42,326 nt of DNA, taken from contig QZJG01000002.1 in assembly GCA_003599275.1 (NCBI GenBank), forward strand, positions 1-42,326. Reading direction: 5' to 3'. Position numbers and translations under genes: made by a program. Below are positions 32,573-40,321 of the stretch, in pieces (the stretch's first letter is position 1; every line of letters begins with the position of its first letter). A model generated the notes under the pieces. The model worked only from the letters and a program-made list of their open reading frames with translations, was not told the origin of the DNA and did not search any database. Source of the DNA: Nitrospiraceae bacterium. Lineage in GTDB: Bacteria; Nitrospirota; Thermodesulfovibrionia; UBA6902.

Positions 32573-33586
32573 ATGTTTCAGAGCTTCAGCACAACAGGAA
32601 TAGGCAGTTTGCCGCACACGGACCCCGTGGAGGCGTGTGACATAATTCTGAATTCGGTTGATATCCCCTTCTGGCCGCAGCTTCCGCACAGGAGCTTCCT
32701 CGAACTTATGGTCCCTCAATACTCCGAGGGCTTTCCCTTTGTAAAGATCGAGGGGGAGGACGTCAGCGTAATAGAAGGTGAGGAGAAGGCGGTCTCGATT
32801 TTTTATGAGACGGTCGCCGGTAAAAACGGCTTCCCTATTTCCAGGGAACGCGCAGCCGGGCTGCATGCCTTTATCGATATCCTCGGAAAACGCGGCAGGA
32901 AACCCGACACGTTAAAAGGGCATATTACGGGACCGCTTACCTTTACATTATCTCTGACCGACGGCCAAAAGAGGCCTGTTTATTTTGATGAGGAGCTCAG
33001 GGAGCTTGCGCTTGAGCTTCTTAAGGGCAAGGTGACCTGGCAGATTAACGCACTGAAGCAATTTGCCGGCAAGGTGCTTATCTTTGTCGATGAGCCGATC
33101 CTCTCGGCGTTAGGCACATCCGCTTATTTAGGCGTAAGCAATGACGAGGCGTCAAGGATGCTCCGGGAGATTGTCGGACATATCAAGGCTTCCGGTGGCA
33201 TTGCCGGGATCCATTGCTGCGGCAAGGCTGACTGGCCCCTGATTCTTTCGTCGGGCATTGACGTCTTCAATTTTGACGCATATTTTTATTGGGACACCCT
33301 CGGCATCTATCCGGAAGAGATAAGGAAGTTTATTGCAGGCAACGGTTATATCGCGTGGGGAATAGTCCCGACAACGGACAATGTAAGAGGCGTGACCCTG
33401 CAAGGCCTGGCAGAGCAGCTTGAAAGGGGACTGACCTCGCTGGAAAAGATCGGTATCCCCCGCGACAGGCTTTTGCAACAGTCGCTTTTGACCCCTTCCT
33501 GCGGCACCGGCTCACTGGAAATACGGGACGCCCTGAAGGTTTTTTCTTTACTGAAGGACTTAAGGAACAGGTATGCCCGGGATTAA
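32573..33586 (+). CDS. core-MetE-like methyltransferase (B12-independent methionine synthase catalytic domain)
   Basis: This 337-residue protein has the barrel of the MetE/UroD superfamily without the N-terminal half of classical MetE. It begins FSTTGIGSLPHTDPVEACDI. Likely zinc ligands are His214 and Cys216 in GIHCCGK and Cys310 in TPSCGTGSL; other landmarks are LKGHITGPLTFTLSLTDG and FVDEPILSALG. Short core-MetE proteins in Dehalococcoides make methionine using methylcobalamin rather than methyl-tetrahydrofolate, which is a reasonable hypothesis here. Many annotations simply say methionine synthase or uroporphyrinogen decarboxylase-like. The gene overlaps tmk by 14 bases and heads a tightly packed run. 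The 147-base upstream gap has no clear Shine-Dalgarno sequence and no recognised riboswitch. Confidence 0.8.
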   Translation: MFQSFSTTGIGSLPHTDPVEACDIILNSVDIPFWPQLPHRSFLELMVPQYSEGFPFVKIEGEDVSVIEGEEKAVSIFYETVAGKNGFPISRERAAGLHAFIDILGKRGRKPDTLKGHITGPLTFTLSLTDGQKRPVYFDEELRELALELLKGKVTWQINALKQFAGKVLIFVDEPILSALGTSAYLGVSNDEASRMLREIVGHIKASGGIAGIHCCGKADWPLILSSGIDVFNFDAYFYWDTLGIYPEEIRKFIAGNGYIAWGIVPTTDNVRGVTLQGLAEQLERGLTSLEKIGIPRDRLLQQSLLTPSCGTGSLEIRDALKVFSLLKDLRNRYARD

Positions 33587-34196
33587 AGGGTTTATCTCCC
33601 TTGAAGGTATCGAAGGCTCAGGCAAAAGCACGCAGGTAAAACTTCTTGCCGGACATCTTCGGGCAAAAGGCCATAATGCCATCGAGACGGTTGAGCCCGG
33701 CGGTACAAACATAGGACTGAAGATAAGAGCGCTGCTGCTCGATCCCCGGAACCACATGGACCCTCTTACCGAGCTCCTCTTGTATTATGCATCGCGCGCG
33801 CAGCATGTGAGAGAGGTGATATATCCTGCAATACTCAAAAAGACGATCGTCATTACGGACCGTTTCACCGACTCTACGGTTGCATATCAGGGGTACGCGA
33901 GGGGAGTGGATTTGTCGCTTATACGCGCCTTGGATGAAATCGTAGTGCCGGACATGAAGCCTTCCCTCACCTTTCTGCTCGACCTCGACGCTGAGGAGGG
34001 GTTGAGGAGGAACCGGCAAGCCCGGAAAGAGGACAGGTTTGAGCTTGAAGCTCTCGAATTTCACAAGCGCGTCAGGACCGGTTTTCTCCAAATCGCAAAA
34101 GAAGAGCCGGAAAGGGTAAGAGTTGTCGATGCCTCACGCAGCGCAGAAGAAGTGAGCGCGGAGATAATAAAGATAGTAGAGGAAGTATGGCACTAA
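33573..34196 (+). CDS. tmk: thymidylate kinase
   Basis: This 207-residue cytosolic enzyme phosphorylates dTMP to dTDP for DNA synthesis. The P-loop LEGIEGSGKSTQ (residues 10-21), the DRFTDSTVAYQGYARG motif with the DR(Y/F) signature, and a Lys/Arg-rich LID (LRRNRQARKEDRFE) are present and the length is normal. The start lies 14 bases inside the core-MetE gene, and the stop overlaps holB by 10 bases. This fits translational coupling in a replication/translation housekeeping run. The tmk-holB-ricT-metG order resembles that of Firmicutes, supporting the assignments of all four. Confidence 0.95.
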   Translation: MPGIKGFISLEGIEGSGKSTQVKLLAGHLRAKGHNAIETVEPGGTNIGLKIRALLLDPRNHMDPLTELLLYYASRAQHVREVIYPAILKKTIVITDRFTDSTVAYQGYARGVDLSLIRALDEIVVPDMKPSLTFLLDLDAEEGLRRNRQARKEDRFELEALEFHKRVRTGFLQIAKEEPERVRVVDASRSAEEVSAEIIKIVEEVWH

Positions 34197-35272
34197 AAGA
34201 CGTCATCGGCCAGGAGAAAGCGATCAACATCCTTTGCGGACGCATTGCAAAAGACCGTGTCCCCCATGCCCTTTTATTTGCCGGCGATGAGGGCATAGGC
34301 AAGAGGCTCGCCGCAATGAATTTCGCAAAGACGCTTAACTGTCAGGGCAAAGAACATAGAGCAAAGGGCGTGGAGGAAACCGGCCTGGATTTCGGGTTCT
34401 TTCCACCGGAGACCGAGGCGGTCAATGCCGGTCCCCAACCCCTGACCCCTGACCCTCTTATCGACTCATGCGATCAGTGCCCGTCCTGCGTAAAGATCGA
34501 CAAAGCCGGTCACCCGGATGTCTTCATTATAGAGCCTGAAGGCGACGGAGACCAGATAAGGGTTGATGCAATAAGGCAGCTTGAAGAAGCCCTGGCGTAC
34601 AAGCCGTTTGAAGGAAGCTATAAAATAGCCATAATAGACAATGCGGAAAAGATGAATCAATCAACGGCCAATGCGTTCCTGGACACTTTAGAATCACCGC
34701 CGGACCAGAGTGTACTGGTCCTGATTTCCTCAAGGCCCGATATGCTTCTTCCCACTATACGCTCCAGATGCCACAGGATAAACTTTTCGCCGCTGTCCCC
34801 CGATACGATGAGCAGCCTCCTTGAGGCGAGGCTTAAGAAGCTTGACCGTGAGCAGGCATTGCTGCTTGGCAGGCTTTCCGGCGGGAGGCCCGGGTATGCG
34901 CTGAATGAAAACCTTATAGGAAAGAGGGACCGGTCTCTGGATATTTTAAGGCAGATGACGGGCGGTCTCAAAGAAGAATTCAGGGACGACAAAATGTCTA
35001 TGGAGGAATTGTTTGACTGGGGAGAGGTATGGCTCAGAGATATGGCGGTGTTCAAGGCGACTGGACAGGGGGAGTTTCTTGTCAATAAAGACAAAGTAGA
35101 TGAGATCAGGGCTTTTACCGCAGACGCGGCTTTAAGGGATATACTTAAATTGGCCCGTGACCTTTATAATATAAGAGGACGTTTTAATTTTAATCTTAAC
35201 GAAAAAATCACCATGAACTACACGAGCCTTTTAATGAGAAAGGGACTGGGGAAGACAGATGCAGGAAAATAA
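34187..35272 (+). CDS. holB: DNA polymerase III clamp loader subunit delta' with enlarged zinc domain
   Basis: This 361-residue protein is the delta' subunit of the DNA polymerase III clamp loader, which opens the sliding clamp. VIGQEKAINIL, HALLFAGDEGIGKRLAAMNF (a P-loop-like stretch without the final Ser/Thr, as is usual for delta'), and KIAIIDNAEKMNQSTANAFL followed by DTLESPP fit the family. The zinc cysteines are split. The first (LNCQGK) is followed by about 44 residues before CDQCPSC, where homologues have around ten. The inserted stretch (EHRAKGVEETGLDFGFFPPE, then PQPLTPDPL) looks foreign, and its CAACCCCTGACCCCTGACCC DNA is repeat-like. The frame is kept, so the protein is probably functional. 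Confidence 0.9.
   Translation: MALKDVIGQEKAINILCGRIAKDRVPHALLFAGDEGIGKRLAAMNFAKTLNCQGKEHRAKGVEETGLDFGFFPPETEAVNAGPQPLTPDPLIDSCDQCPSCVKIDKAGHPDVFIIEPEGDGDQIRVDAIRQLEEALAYKPFEGSYKIAIIDNAEKMNQSTANAFLDTLESPPDQSVLVLISSRPDMLLPTIRSRCHRINFSPLSPDTMSSLLEARLKKLDREQALLLGRLSGGRPGYALNENLIGKRDRSLDILRQMTGGLKEEFRDDKMSMEELFDWGEVWLRDMAVFKATGQGEFLVNKDKVDEIRAFTADAALRDILKLARDLYNIRGRFNFNLNEKITMNYTSLLMRKGLGKTDAGK
34347..34460. repeat. probable repeat-derived insertion in the holB zinc domain
   Basis: About 110 bases separate the first and second zinc cysteine codons, where homologues need about 30. The end of the segment contains CCAACCCCTGACCCCTGACC (34434-34453), a pyrimidine-rich tandem that resembles the intergenic element CACCCCTAACCCC at 2999. 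Boundaries are approximate, and repeat ancestry is less certain here than in asnB or metG. Confidence 0.4.
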
Positions 35273-36344
35273 TAGCACGGAAATCCGCACGGAACCTGAG
35301 GAGGCCGTAAAACACGACGTAGTCGGCATCCGGTTCAGGGCGTGCGGCAGGATATATACATTTGAGATCGGCGATATAGATGCGCCTGCCGGCTCTCAGG
35401 TAGTAGTCGAATCGGAAATGGGACTGAGCATCGGTCGTGTTGTGAGACCGAAACATACCGTAGAAAAAACAGATGAGCCGTTGAAAAAGGTCATCAGGCT
35501 GGCCGACGAGAAGGATTTCGAGTCAATCAAGGATAACCGTTCCCTTGAAAATGAGGCAAAGACCTATTGCATCGGCAGGACCAAAGAATTGAAGCTTCCC
35601 ATGAAAATCGTGGCCGCCGAGACAACACTGGACAAAAAGAGGTTCATATTCTATTTCTCGGCTGAAGGCAGGATAGATTTCAGGGAGCTGGTGAGGGACC
35701 TTGCCTCGAAATTCAAGACCCGCATCGAGATGAGGCAGATCGGTGTAAGGGACGAGGTGAAGCTGCTTGGCGGCATCGGCGTTTGCGGAAGGCAGACATG
35801 CTGCAGCCTCTTTCTTACGAGCTTCGAGCCCGTAACAATAAAGATGGCGAAACAGCAGGACCTGTCGATAAACCAGAGCAAGCTTTCCGGCATCTGCGGC
35901 AGATTGATGTGCTGTCTCGGCTACGAATGCAAAGACGGCCCGGAAGCCGTGGAAGTCCCGGCGGTCAGGGATGAAGATGAGACACATGAGGATATGGTGA
36001 CGATCGCGGAGGGTCTTTCCCCTTCGCAAGCTGAGGCGGGTACCGTTTCCGAAAGCCGGCCGGCTGACGACAGGCGCGGCGCAGACAAAACTGCCACCGG
36101 CGGTGCAGTGCAGGAGAGGTCTTCCGGTAAAAGGAGACATTCAAGAAGGGGCCATCGCGGGGCCGGAAGGCAGCACTCACCGGAGAAGGCATTAAATGAC
36201 AAGCCTCCGCATGACAGCGCCCCACAGGGAAAACCTCCTGGGGAAGGCGGGCAGGGGCAGAAGCAGCCTGAGGGCGGCGCAAAGGGGAAACCTTTCAACA
36301 AGCGGAGAAGATTCTGGAAAAAGAAGAAAAATGACCAGAAATGA
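35259..36344 (+). CDS. ricT: PSP1-domain protein, RicT/YaaT family
   Basis: This 361-residue protein matches RicT, part of the Ric (Y) complex that in Bacillus affects RNA processing and development and carries Fe-S clusters. The PSP1 domain (residues about 20-225) includes GIRFRACGRIYTFEI, DFRELVRDLASKFKTRIEMR and the two conserved cysteine sets GVCGRQTCCSLF and GICGRLMCCLGYE, which are cluster ligands in Bacillus RicT. The C-terminal third (from about residue 245) is a disordered, Gly/Pro/Lys-rich tail ending in RRRFWKKKK, not present in typical RicT and perhaps RNA-binding. The start overlaps holB by 14 bases and the end overlaps the likely metG start by 14 bases, the same spacing three times in this run. 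Confidence 0.9.
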   Translation: MQENNSTEIRTEPEEAVKHDVVGIRFRACGRIYTFEIGDIDAPAGSQVVVESEMGLSIGRVVRPKHTVEKTDEPLKKVIRLADEKDFESIKDNRSLENEAKTYCIGRTKELKLPMKIVAAETTLDKKRFIFYFSAEGRIDFRELVRDLASKFKTRIEMRQIGVRDEVKLLGGIGVCGRQTCCSLFLTSFEPVTIKMAKQQDLSINQSKLSGICGRLMCCLGYECKDGPEAVEVPAVRDEDETHEDMVTIAEGLSPSQAEAGTVSESRPADDRRGADKTATGGAVQERSSGKRRHSRRGHRGAGRQHSPEKALNDKPPHDSAPQGKPPGEGGQGQKQPEGGAKGKPFNKRRRFWKKKKNDQK

Positions 36345-38388
36345 ATCCATTGATATGGAACAAAAACATTCACCGGAAAAATTTTACGTCACCACTCCCA
36401 TTTACTATGTCAACGACGTCCCTCACATAGGACATGCTTACACAACCGTTGCCGCTGATGTCCTTGCGCGGTACAACAGGCTTACGGGGAAAAAGGTTTT
36501 CTTCCTGACCGGAACGGATGAACACGGACAGAAGGTTGAAAAGGCTGCAAAAGATAAAGGACTCACGCCGCAGGAACATGCCGACATCATGGTCGGGAAC
36601 TTCAAATCCCTGTGGGAGAAACTCAATATATCAAATGACGCCTTCATTCGTACTACGGATGCGGAGCATATTAAAACCGTACAGGGACTAATCCAGGTCC
36701 TCCGGGACAAAGGAGAAATAGAGAAGAGGCAGTATGCGGGATGGTATTGCACCCCTGATGAGCGGTTCTGGACGGAGAAAGACCTTGTTGAAGGGAACTG
36801 TCCTGATTGCGGGCGGCCCGTTGAACAGATACAGGAGGAAAACTATTTCTTCCTGATGTCAAAGTATCAGAAACGGCTCATTAAATATATCGAAGACAAT
36901 CCATCTTACATTCTCCCTGACACTCGCAGGAACGAGGTGCTCGGATTTTTAAAAAACAACACCCTCGGCGACCTCTGCATATCGAGGCCGAAGTCAAGAC
37001 TGTCATGGGGAATACCTTTCCCCTTCGATGAAAATTTTGTGACCTATGTATGGTTTGACGCGCTGGTGAACTATTATTCGGCGACAAAATACCTTGCCCC
37101 TTGCTCCTCGGAATCGAGTCGTAACGACTTGCCCCTTGCCCCTGAAAATTGGTGGCCGGCGGACCACCACCTTGTCGGAAAGGACATCCTGACCACCCAT
37201 GCCGTTTACTGGTCTACCATGCTCATGGCGCTTGATTTCCCTCTGCCCAAAAACATCTTTGCCCACGGCTGGTGGACGGTTGACGGAAAGAAGATGTCCA
37301 AGTCCATCGGGAATGTTGTTGACCCGAATGAGATGATTGAAAAATACGGAGCGGATGCATTCAGGTGTTTCCTCTTCAGGGAGGTGCCGTTCGGGCTCGA
37401 TGGTAATTTTTCAGAAGAGGCGTTGATAAACCGGACCAATACCGACCTTGCAAATGACCTCGGAAATCTTTTGAGCAGGTTTTCAACGATGGCGGAGAAA
37501 TATCTTAACGGAGAGATTAAAAAGCCCGAATCATTTGATCGGATTGATGATTTTACAAGACAATGTATGGCTGCAGGCTTCGAAGCGCACAACTATGAGA
37601 GGAACTGGGCTTCGCTTCGCTTCAATGTGATACTCGACCATATCTGGGAACGGATACGGGCTGCAAATAATTACATTGCACAGACAGAACCCTGGAAATT
37701 GGCGAAAAGCAATCCCGGTTATCTTATGGAAGTGTTATTCAATTTATGGAATGCATTGAGACTGACTGCTGTCTCGCTTTGTCCGTTCATGCCCGATACT
37801 GCTGAAAAGATGTGGAAGCAATTAGGGCTGAGGTCATTGATTGAAGAGACTAAACAAAGCTTGCCAAAGATCCCGGTTGAAGGGCCGGGAAATTATCCTG
37901 GAATATTTACATGGGACTGGATGCCTGGTTATGAAATAAAAGTTTCTAAAGGGGAACAATTATTCCCGAGGATAGAGGTCAAGAAAGAAATTACAAAAGA
38001 AAAGGAAGGCAAAGGGACGATGACTGAATCAGGACAAGCTTCTACCGAACAGAAAACAGAAGAAAATTTAATTTCCATTGAAGACTTTGCAAAAGTGCAA
38101 CTGAAGATAGGAAAAGTGCTTCATGCCGAGCGGGTGGAGAAGTCCAATAAACTTATAAAACTTCAGGTTGATACCGGGGAGAAAAGACAAGTGGTCGCCG
38201 GAATCGGCAAGGCATATACGCCTGAAGAGCTCACCGGCAAAAGCATTGTTGTCGTAACAAATTTAAAACCCGCCAGGCTGATGGGCGTTGAGTCGCAGGG
38301 TATGCTGCTTGCGGCTACCGACAGTAATGGTGTATTATCCATTTTAGCGCCTGAAAAGGATGTGAAGGAAGGAGCGGTGATCAAGTAG
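36331..38388 (+). CDS. metG: methionyl-tRNA synthetase with C-terminal tRNA-binding domain
   Basis: This 685-residue enzyme charges initiator and elongator tRNA-Met. The start at 36331 (MTRNESID) overlaps ricT by 14 bases; ATG 36355 is an alternative, and ATG 36196 is rejected because it lies deep in ricT. The class I signatures are PHIGHAY (HIGH) and GKKMSKSIGN (KMSKS), with a single zinc knuckle CPDCG. The C-terminal about 110 residues (EDFAKVQLKIGKVLHAERVE, then RQVVAGIGKAY and LKPARLMGVESQGMLLAA) form the EMAP/Arc1p-type tRNA-binding fold. Between VNYYSATKY and WWPADHHLVGKD about 15-20 extra residues (LAPCSSESSRNDLPLAPEN) occur, encoded by a palindromic repeat. The insertion is in frame and lies in the catalytic domain. 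Confidence 0.95.
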   Translation: MTRNESIDMEQKHSPEKFYVTTPIYYVNDVPHIGHAYTTVAADVLARYNRLTGKKVFFLTGTDEHGQKVEKAAKDKGLTPQEHADIMVGNFKSLWEKLNISNDAFIRTTDAEHIKTVQGLIQVLRDKGEIEKRQYAGWYCTPDERFWTEKDLVEGNCPDCGRPVEQIQEENYFFLMSKYQKRLIKYIEDNPSYILPDTRRNEVLGFLKNNTLGDLCISRPKSRLSWGIPFPFDENFVTYVWFDALVNYYSATKYLAPCSSESSRNDLPLAPENWWPADHHLVGKDILTTHAVYWSTMLMALDFPLPKNIFAHGWWTVDGKKMSKSIGNVVDPNEMIEKYGADAFRCFLFREVPFGLDGNFSEEALINRTNTDLANDLGNLLSRFSTMAEKYLNGEIKKPESFDRIDDFTRQCMAAGFEAHNYERNWASLRFNVILDHIWERIRAANNYIAQTEPWKLAKSNPGYLMEVLFNLWNALRLTAVSLCPFMPDTAEKMWKQLGLRSLIEETKQSLPKIPVEGPGNYPGIFTWDWMPGYEIKVSKGEQLFPRIEVKKEITKEKEGKGTMTESGQASTEQKTEENLISIEDFAKVQLKIGKVLHAERVEKSNKLIKLQVDTGEKRQVVAGIGKAYTPEELTGKSIVVVTNLKPARLMGVESQGMLLAATDSNGVLSILAPEKDVKEGAVIK
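37092..37145. repeat. palindromic repeat inserted in metG
   Basis: CTTGCCCC flanks a core TCGGAATCGAGTCGTAACGA, within which AGTCGT-A-ACGACT (37117-37129) is a perfect 6-base-arm palindrome. The element at 17540-17575 has the same CTTGCCCC...TCGG-ACGAGTCGT layout in an intergenic region. Here it is translated as part of the MetG catalytic domain. Confidence 0.65.
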
Positions 38389-38457
38389 TCGCCGGAATGC
38401 AGAAAATCAATTAAAGAGAGTTCAGTAAAATATTCCATAAAGAAAAGAGGACATAGT

Positions 38458-38898
38458 ATGAGCGCTGAGATAATTTCCATCAACGTAAGTGACAAAAAGG
38501 GCATGAGGAAGAAGGCCGTTGAAAGCGCAGTGTTAAGAGATAATTATGGCATTGAAAACGATGCCCACGCATCTGACACATGGCACAGACAGGTGAGCCT
38601 GTTGGCCATTGAGAGCGTTGACAAGATGCGTGCAAAGGGGCTTAAGGTAGGTCCGGGAGATTTTGCCGAAAACATTACAACCAAAGGCATTGTACTCATG
38701 ACCCTTCCTATCGGTACAAAAATGATTATCGGGGAAGACATTGAAGTTGAGGTGACCCAGATCGGCAAGCTGTGCCATAACCGCTGCGCGATTTATGAGC
38801 AGGCAGGTGACTGCGTGATGCCGAGGGAAGGCATCTTTGTAAAGGTGCTGAAGGGCGGCACGATTAAAAAAGGAGACGGGATAAGGGTAATTCAGTAG
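38458..38898 (+). CDS. MOSC domain protein
   Basis: This 146-residue protein is a stand-alone MOSC domain, a fold found at the C terminus of molybdenum cofactor sulfurases and in YiiM-type reductases. It is thought to carry or deliver sulfur or molybdopterin. The pattern AVLRDNYGIENDAHASDTWH, then RQVSLLAIESVD, GPGDFAENITTKGI and GKLCHNRCAIYEQAGDCVMP is typical; the Cys in the last stretch is the candidate persulfide carrier. The next gene encodes a MogA/MoaB-type protein, so the pair is probably a molybdenum cofactor unit. The start has a modest ribosome site (AGAGGAC). Short MOSC-MogA pairs and fusions are seen in other anaerobes. Confidence 0.88.
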   Translation: MSAEIISINVSDKKGMRKKAVESAVLRDNYGIENDAHASDTWHRQVSLLAIESVDKMRAKGLKVGPGDFAENITTKGIVLMTLPIGTKMIIGEDIEVEVTQIGKLCHNRCAIYEQAGDCVMPREGIFVKVLKGGTIKKGDGIRVIQ

Positions 38899-38904
38899 AT
38901 AGAA

Positions 38905-38980
38905 GTTAGTAGTTAAGGGGAAAAAACTTCAACCCTATTTTTCCTGCTACTAACTACTGGCTACTAACTACTAACTACTG
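38905..38980. repeat. inverted/tandem repeat of the ACTACTAACT type
   Basis: GTTAGTAG (38905-38912) faces CTACTAAC copies at 38947-38954 and 38961-38968, with further CTAACTACT units up to 38979. The element fills the 84-base gap between the MOSC and MogA/MoaB genes and ends three bases before the next ATG. It therefore replaces any normal ribosome binding site. Confidence 0.7.
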
Positions 38981-38982
38981 TT

Positions 38983-39495
38983 ATGATCAAGGTTGCAATC
39001 CTGACATTAAGCGATAAAGGCTCGAAGGGCGAGAGGAAGGACACGAGCGGGCCGACGATTGAGAGAATGGTAAAGAAGATCGGGGCCGAGGTCTCAAGCT
39101 ATGAGATCATCCCTGATGAAAAGGCATTGATCAAAAAAAGGCTCCTTTCATTATGCAAAAAGGTTGACTTGATATTAACAACGGGCGGCACAGGTTTGTC
39201 TCCGAGAGACGTGACGCCTGATGCAACGCGGGAAGTTATCGAGCAGGAGATACCGGGAATAGCAGAAGCCATGCGTTACAAAGGGTCAAAAAAGACGCCG
39301 TTTGCGATGCTTTCGCGGGCGGTTGCCGGGACAAGAGGCAAGACCCTGATTATCAACCTTCCGGGGAGTCCGGCAGCCGTGAAGGAAAATCTCTCCGTAA
39401 TCCTTGCATGTCTTCCCCATGCCGTTGAGAAGATAAAAGGCAGTACGGAAGACTGCGCCCACACAGGAAGACATTCTTCGCTTTGCCCGGAATGA
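38983..39495 (+). CDS. molybdenum cofactor biosynthesis protein, MogA/MoaB family
   Basis: This 170-residue protein has the MPT-binding fold that adenylylates molybdopterin or inserts molybdate. KVAILTLSDKGSKGERKDTS, then LILTTGGTGLSPRDVTPDAT (the conserved TGGTG loop) and LIINLPGSPAAVKENL are all present. MogA and MoaB cannot be told apart here. The last 10-15 residues (CAHTGRHSSLCPE) are encoded by a copy of the ATTCTTCGCTTTGC repeat that continues past the stop, so the native C terminus has probably been overwritten. No Shine-Dalgarno sequence precedes the ATG because the ACTACTAACT repeat lies directly upstream. It follows the MOSC gene and is probably co-transcribed with it. Confidence 0.9.
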   Translation: MIKVAILTLSDKGSKGERKDTSGPTIERMVKKIGAEVSSYEIIPDEKALIKKRLLSLCKKVDLILTTGGTGLSPRDVTPDATREVIEQEIPGIAEAMRYKGSKKTPFAMLSRAVAGTRGKTLIINLPGSPAAVKENLSVILACLPHAVEKIKGSTEDCAHTGRHSSLCPE

Positions 39496-39552
39496 CACGC
39501 GAAGGCCCACGACAGGTTACGGTCTGTCATGCTGAACGAAGTGAAGCATCTC
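39470..39552. repeat. repeat pair overlapping the end of the MogA/MoaB gene
   Basis: GACATTCTTCGCTTTGCCCG (39470-39489) continues as GAATGAC; its reverse complement matches GTCATTCTGAGCGAAGCGAA at 42253. A second unit, GTCATGCTGAACGAAGTGAA followed by GCATCTC, lies at 39526-39552. The stop codon of the upstream gene is inside the first unit, and the ccdA start is 13 bases after the second. Confidence 0.75.
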
Positions 39553-39565
39553 TTATTTTGATAAC

Positions 39566-40303
39566 ATGTCGAACGTAGGTTACATAGGCGCTTTTTTAGG
39601 CGGGATACTTTCTTTCCTTTCCCCATGTGTATTGCCGCTTATCCCATCGTATGTCTCCTATATCACCGGAATTTCTTTTGAAGACTTCAAGACCGGCGAT
39701 AAGGCTTTTATACGAAAACTTACCCTTATAAATTCCTCCGCATTTGTCCTTGGCTTTTCCATCGTATTCATTCTGCTTGGCGTGTCCTCATCTTACATAG
39801 GTTCTTTATTCTCGTTCTATTATGACCGGATAAGAATAATCGGCGGGACAATTATCATATTGTTCGGTCTCTATGTAATGGGTATTCTGAAATTAAGTTT
39901 TCTTGCATCGGACAAAAGGATCCATCTGAAATCAAAACCGCGGGGTTATTTGGGCTCTCTTGTTGTAGGGCTGACGTTTGGCGCGGGATGGACGCCGTGT
40001 ATCGGACCGATACTGGGTTCAATTCTGCTTATTGCAGGCACCACAGGCTCTGCCATGCAGGGCTTTAAACTCCTTCTTGTGTATTCCGCAGGGCTTGCGA
40101 TCCCGTTTGTGACTACATCGCTTCTTATAAATACATTCCTCAGCCACTTCCGTGCGATCCAGAAGTATATGAGGGTCATAATGATCCTGAGCGGACTTTT
40201 GCTGATCGCCTTCGGGGTAATCCTGCTGACCGACTCCGTGCACATCCTCCTGAGCATGGCGCCGGACCTGGGAGTTGAAGAATTAATTATACCCCCCAAA
40301 TAA
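39566..40303 (+). CDS. ccdA: cytochrome c biogenesis membrane protein CcdA
   Basis: This 245-residue inner-membrane protein has six predicted membrane segments and the two CcdA cysteine motifs, LSPCVLPLIP (segment 1) and GWTPCIGPILG (segment 4). It carries reducing power from cytosolic thioredoxin across the membrane to keep apo-cytochrome haem-binding cysteines, or other periplasmic thiols, reduced. A c-type cytochrome (the P460 protein at 8990) is encoded in the same window. No ResA, CcsA/B or thioredoxin partner is adjacent. The start lacks a Shine-Dalgarno sequence. A repeat element ends 13 bases upstream, so its promoter may be repeat-derived or very short. Confidence 0.92.
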   Translation: MSNVGYIGAFLGGILSFLSPCVLPLIPSYVSYITGISFEDFKTGDKAFIRKLTLINSSAFVLGFSIVFILLGVSSSYIGSLFSFYYDRIRIIGGTIIILFGLYVMGILKLSFLASDKRIHLKSKPRGYLGSLVVGLTFGAGWTPCIGPILGSILLIAGTTGSAMQGFKLLLVYSAGLAIPFVTTSLLINTFLSHFRAIQKYMRVIMILSGLLLIAFGVILLTDSVHILLSMAPDLGVEELIIPPK

Positions 40304-40321
40304 ACGGCGTGCCCTTTTTCG

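Noticed and set aside
32453-32866. 137-residue minus-strand frame covering the core-MetE upstream gap
   Set aside because: About two thirds overlap the start of core-MetE in antisense. The free part (QSGQPLPYWALGLIKVSIPG) looks protein-like but I can link it to no family or start signal.
36196-36330. Upstream ATG extension of metG
   Set aside because: The extra 45 residues are ricT coding read in another frame and lack synthetase similarity.
38905-38980. CRISPR-like array
   Set aside because: Units are only 8-14 bases, not separated by regular spacers, and no cas gene is present.
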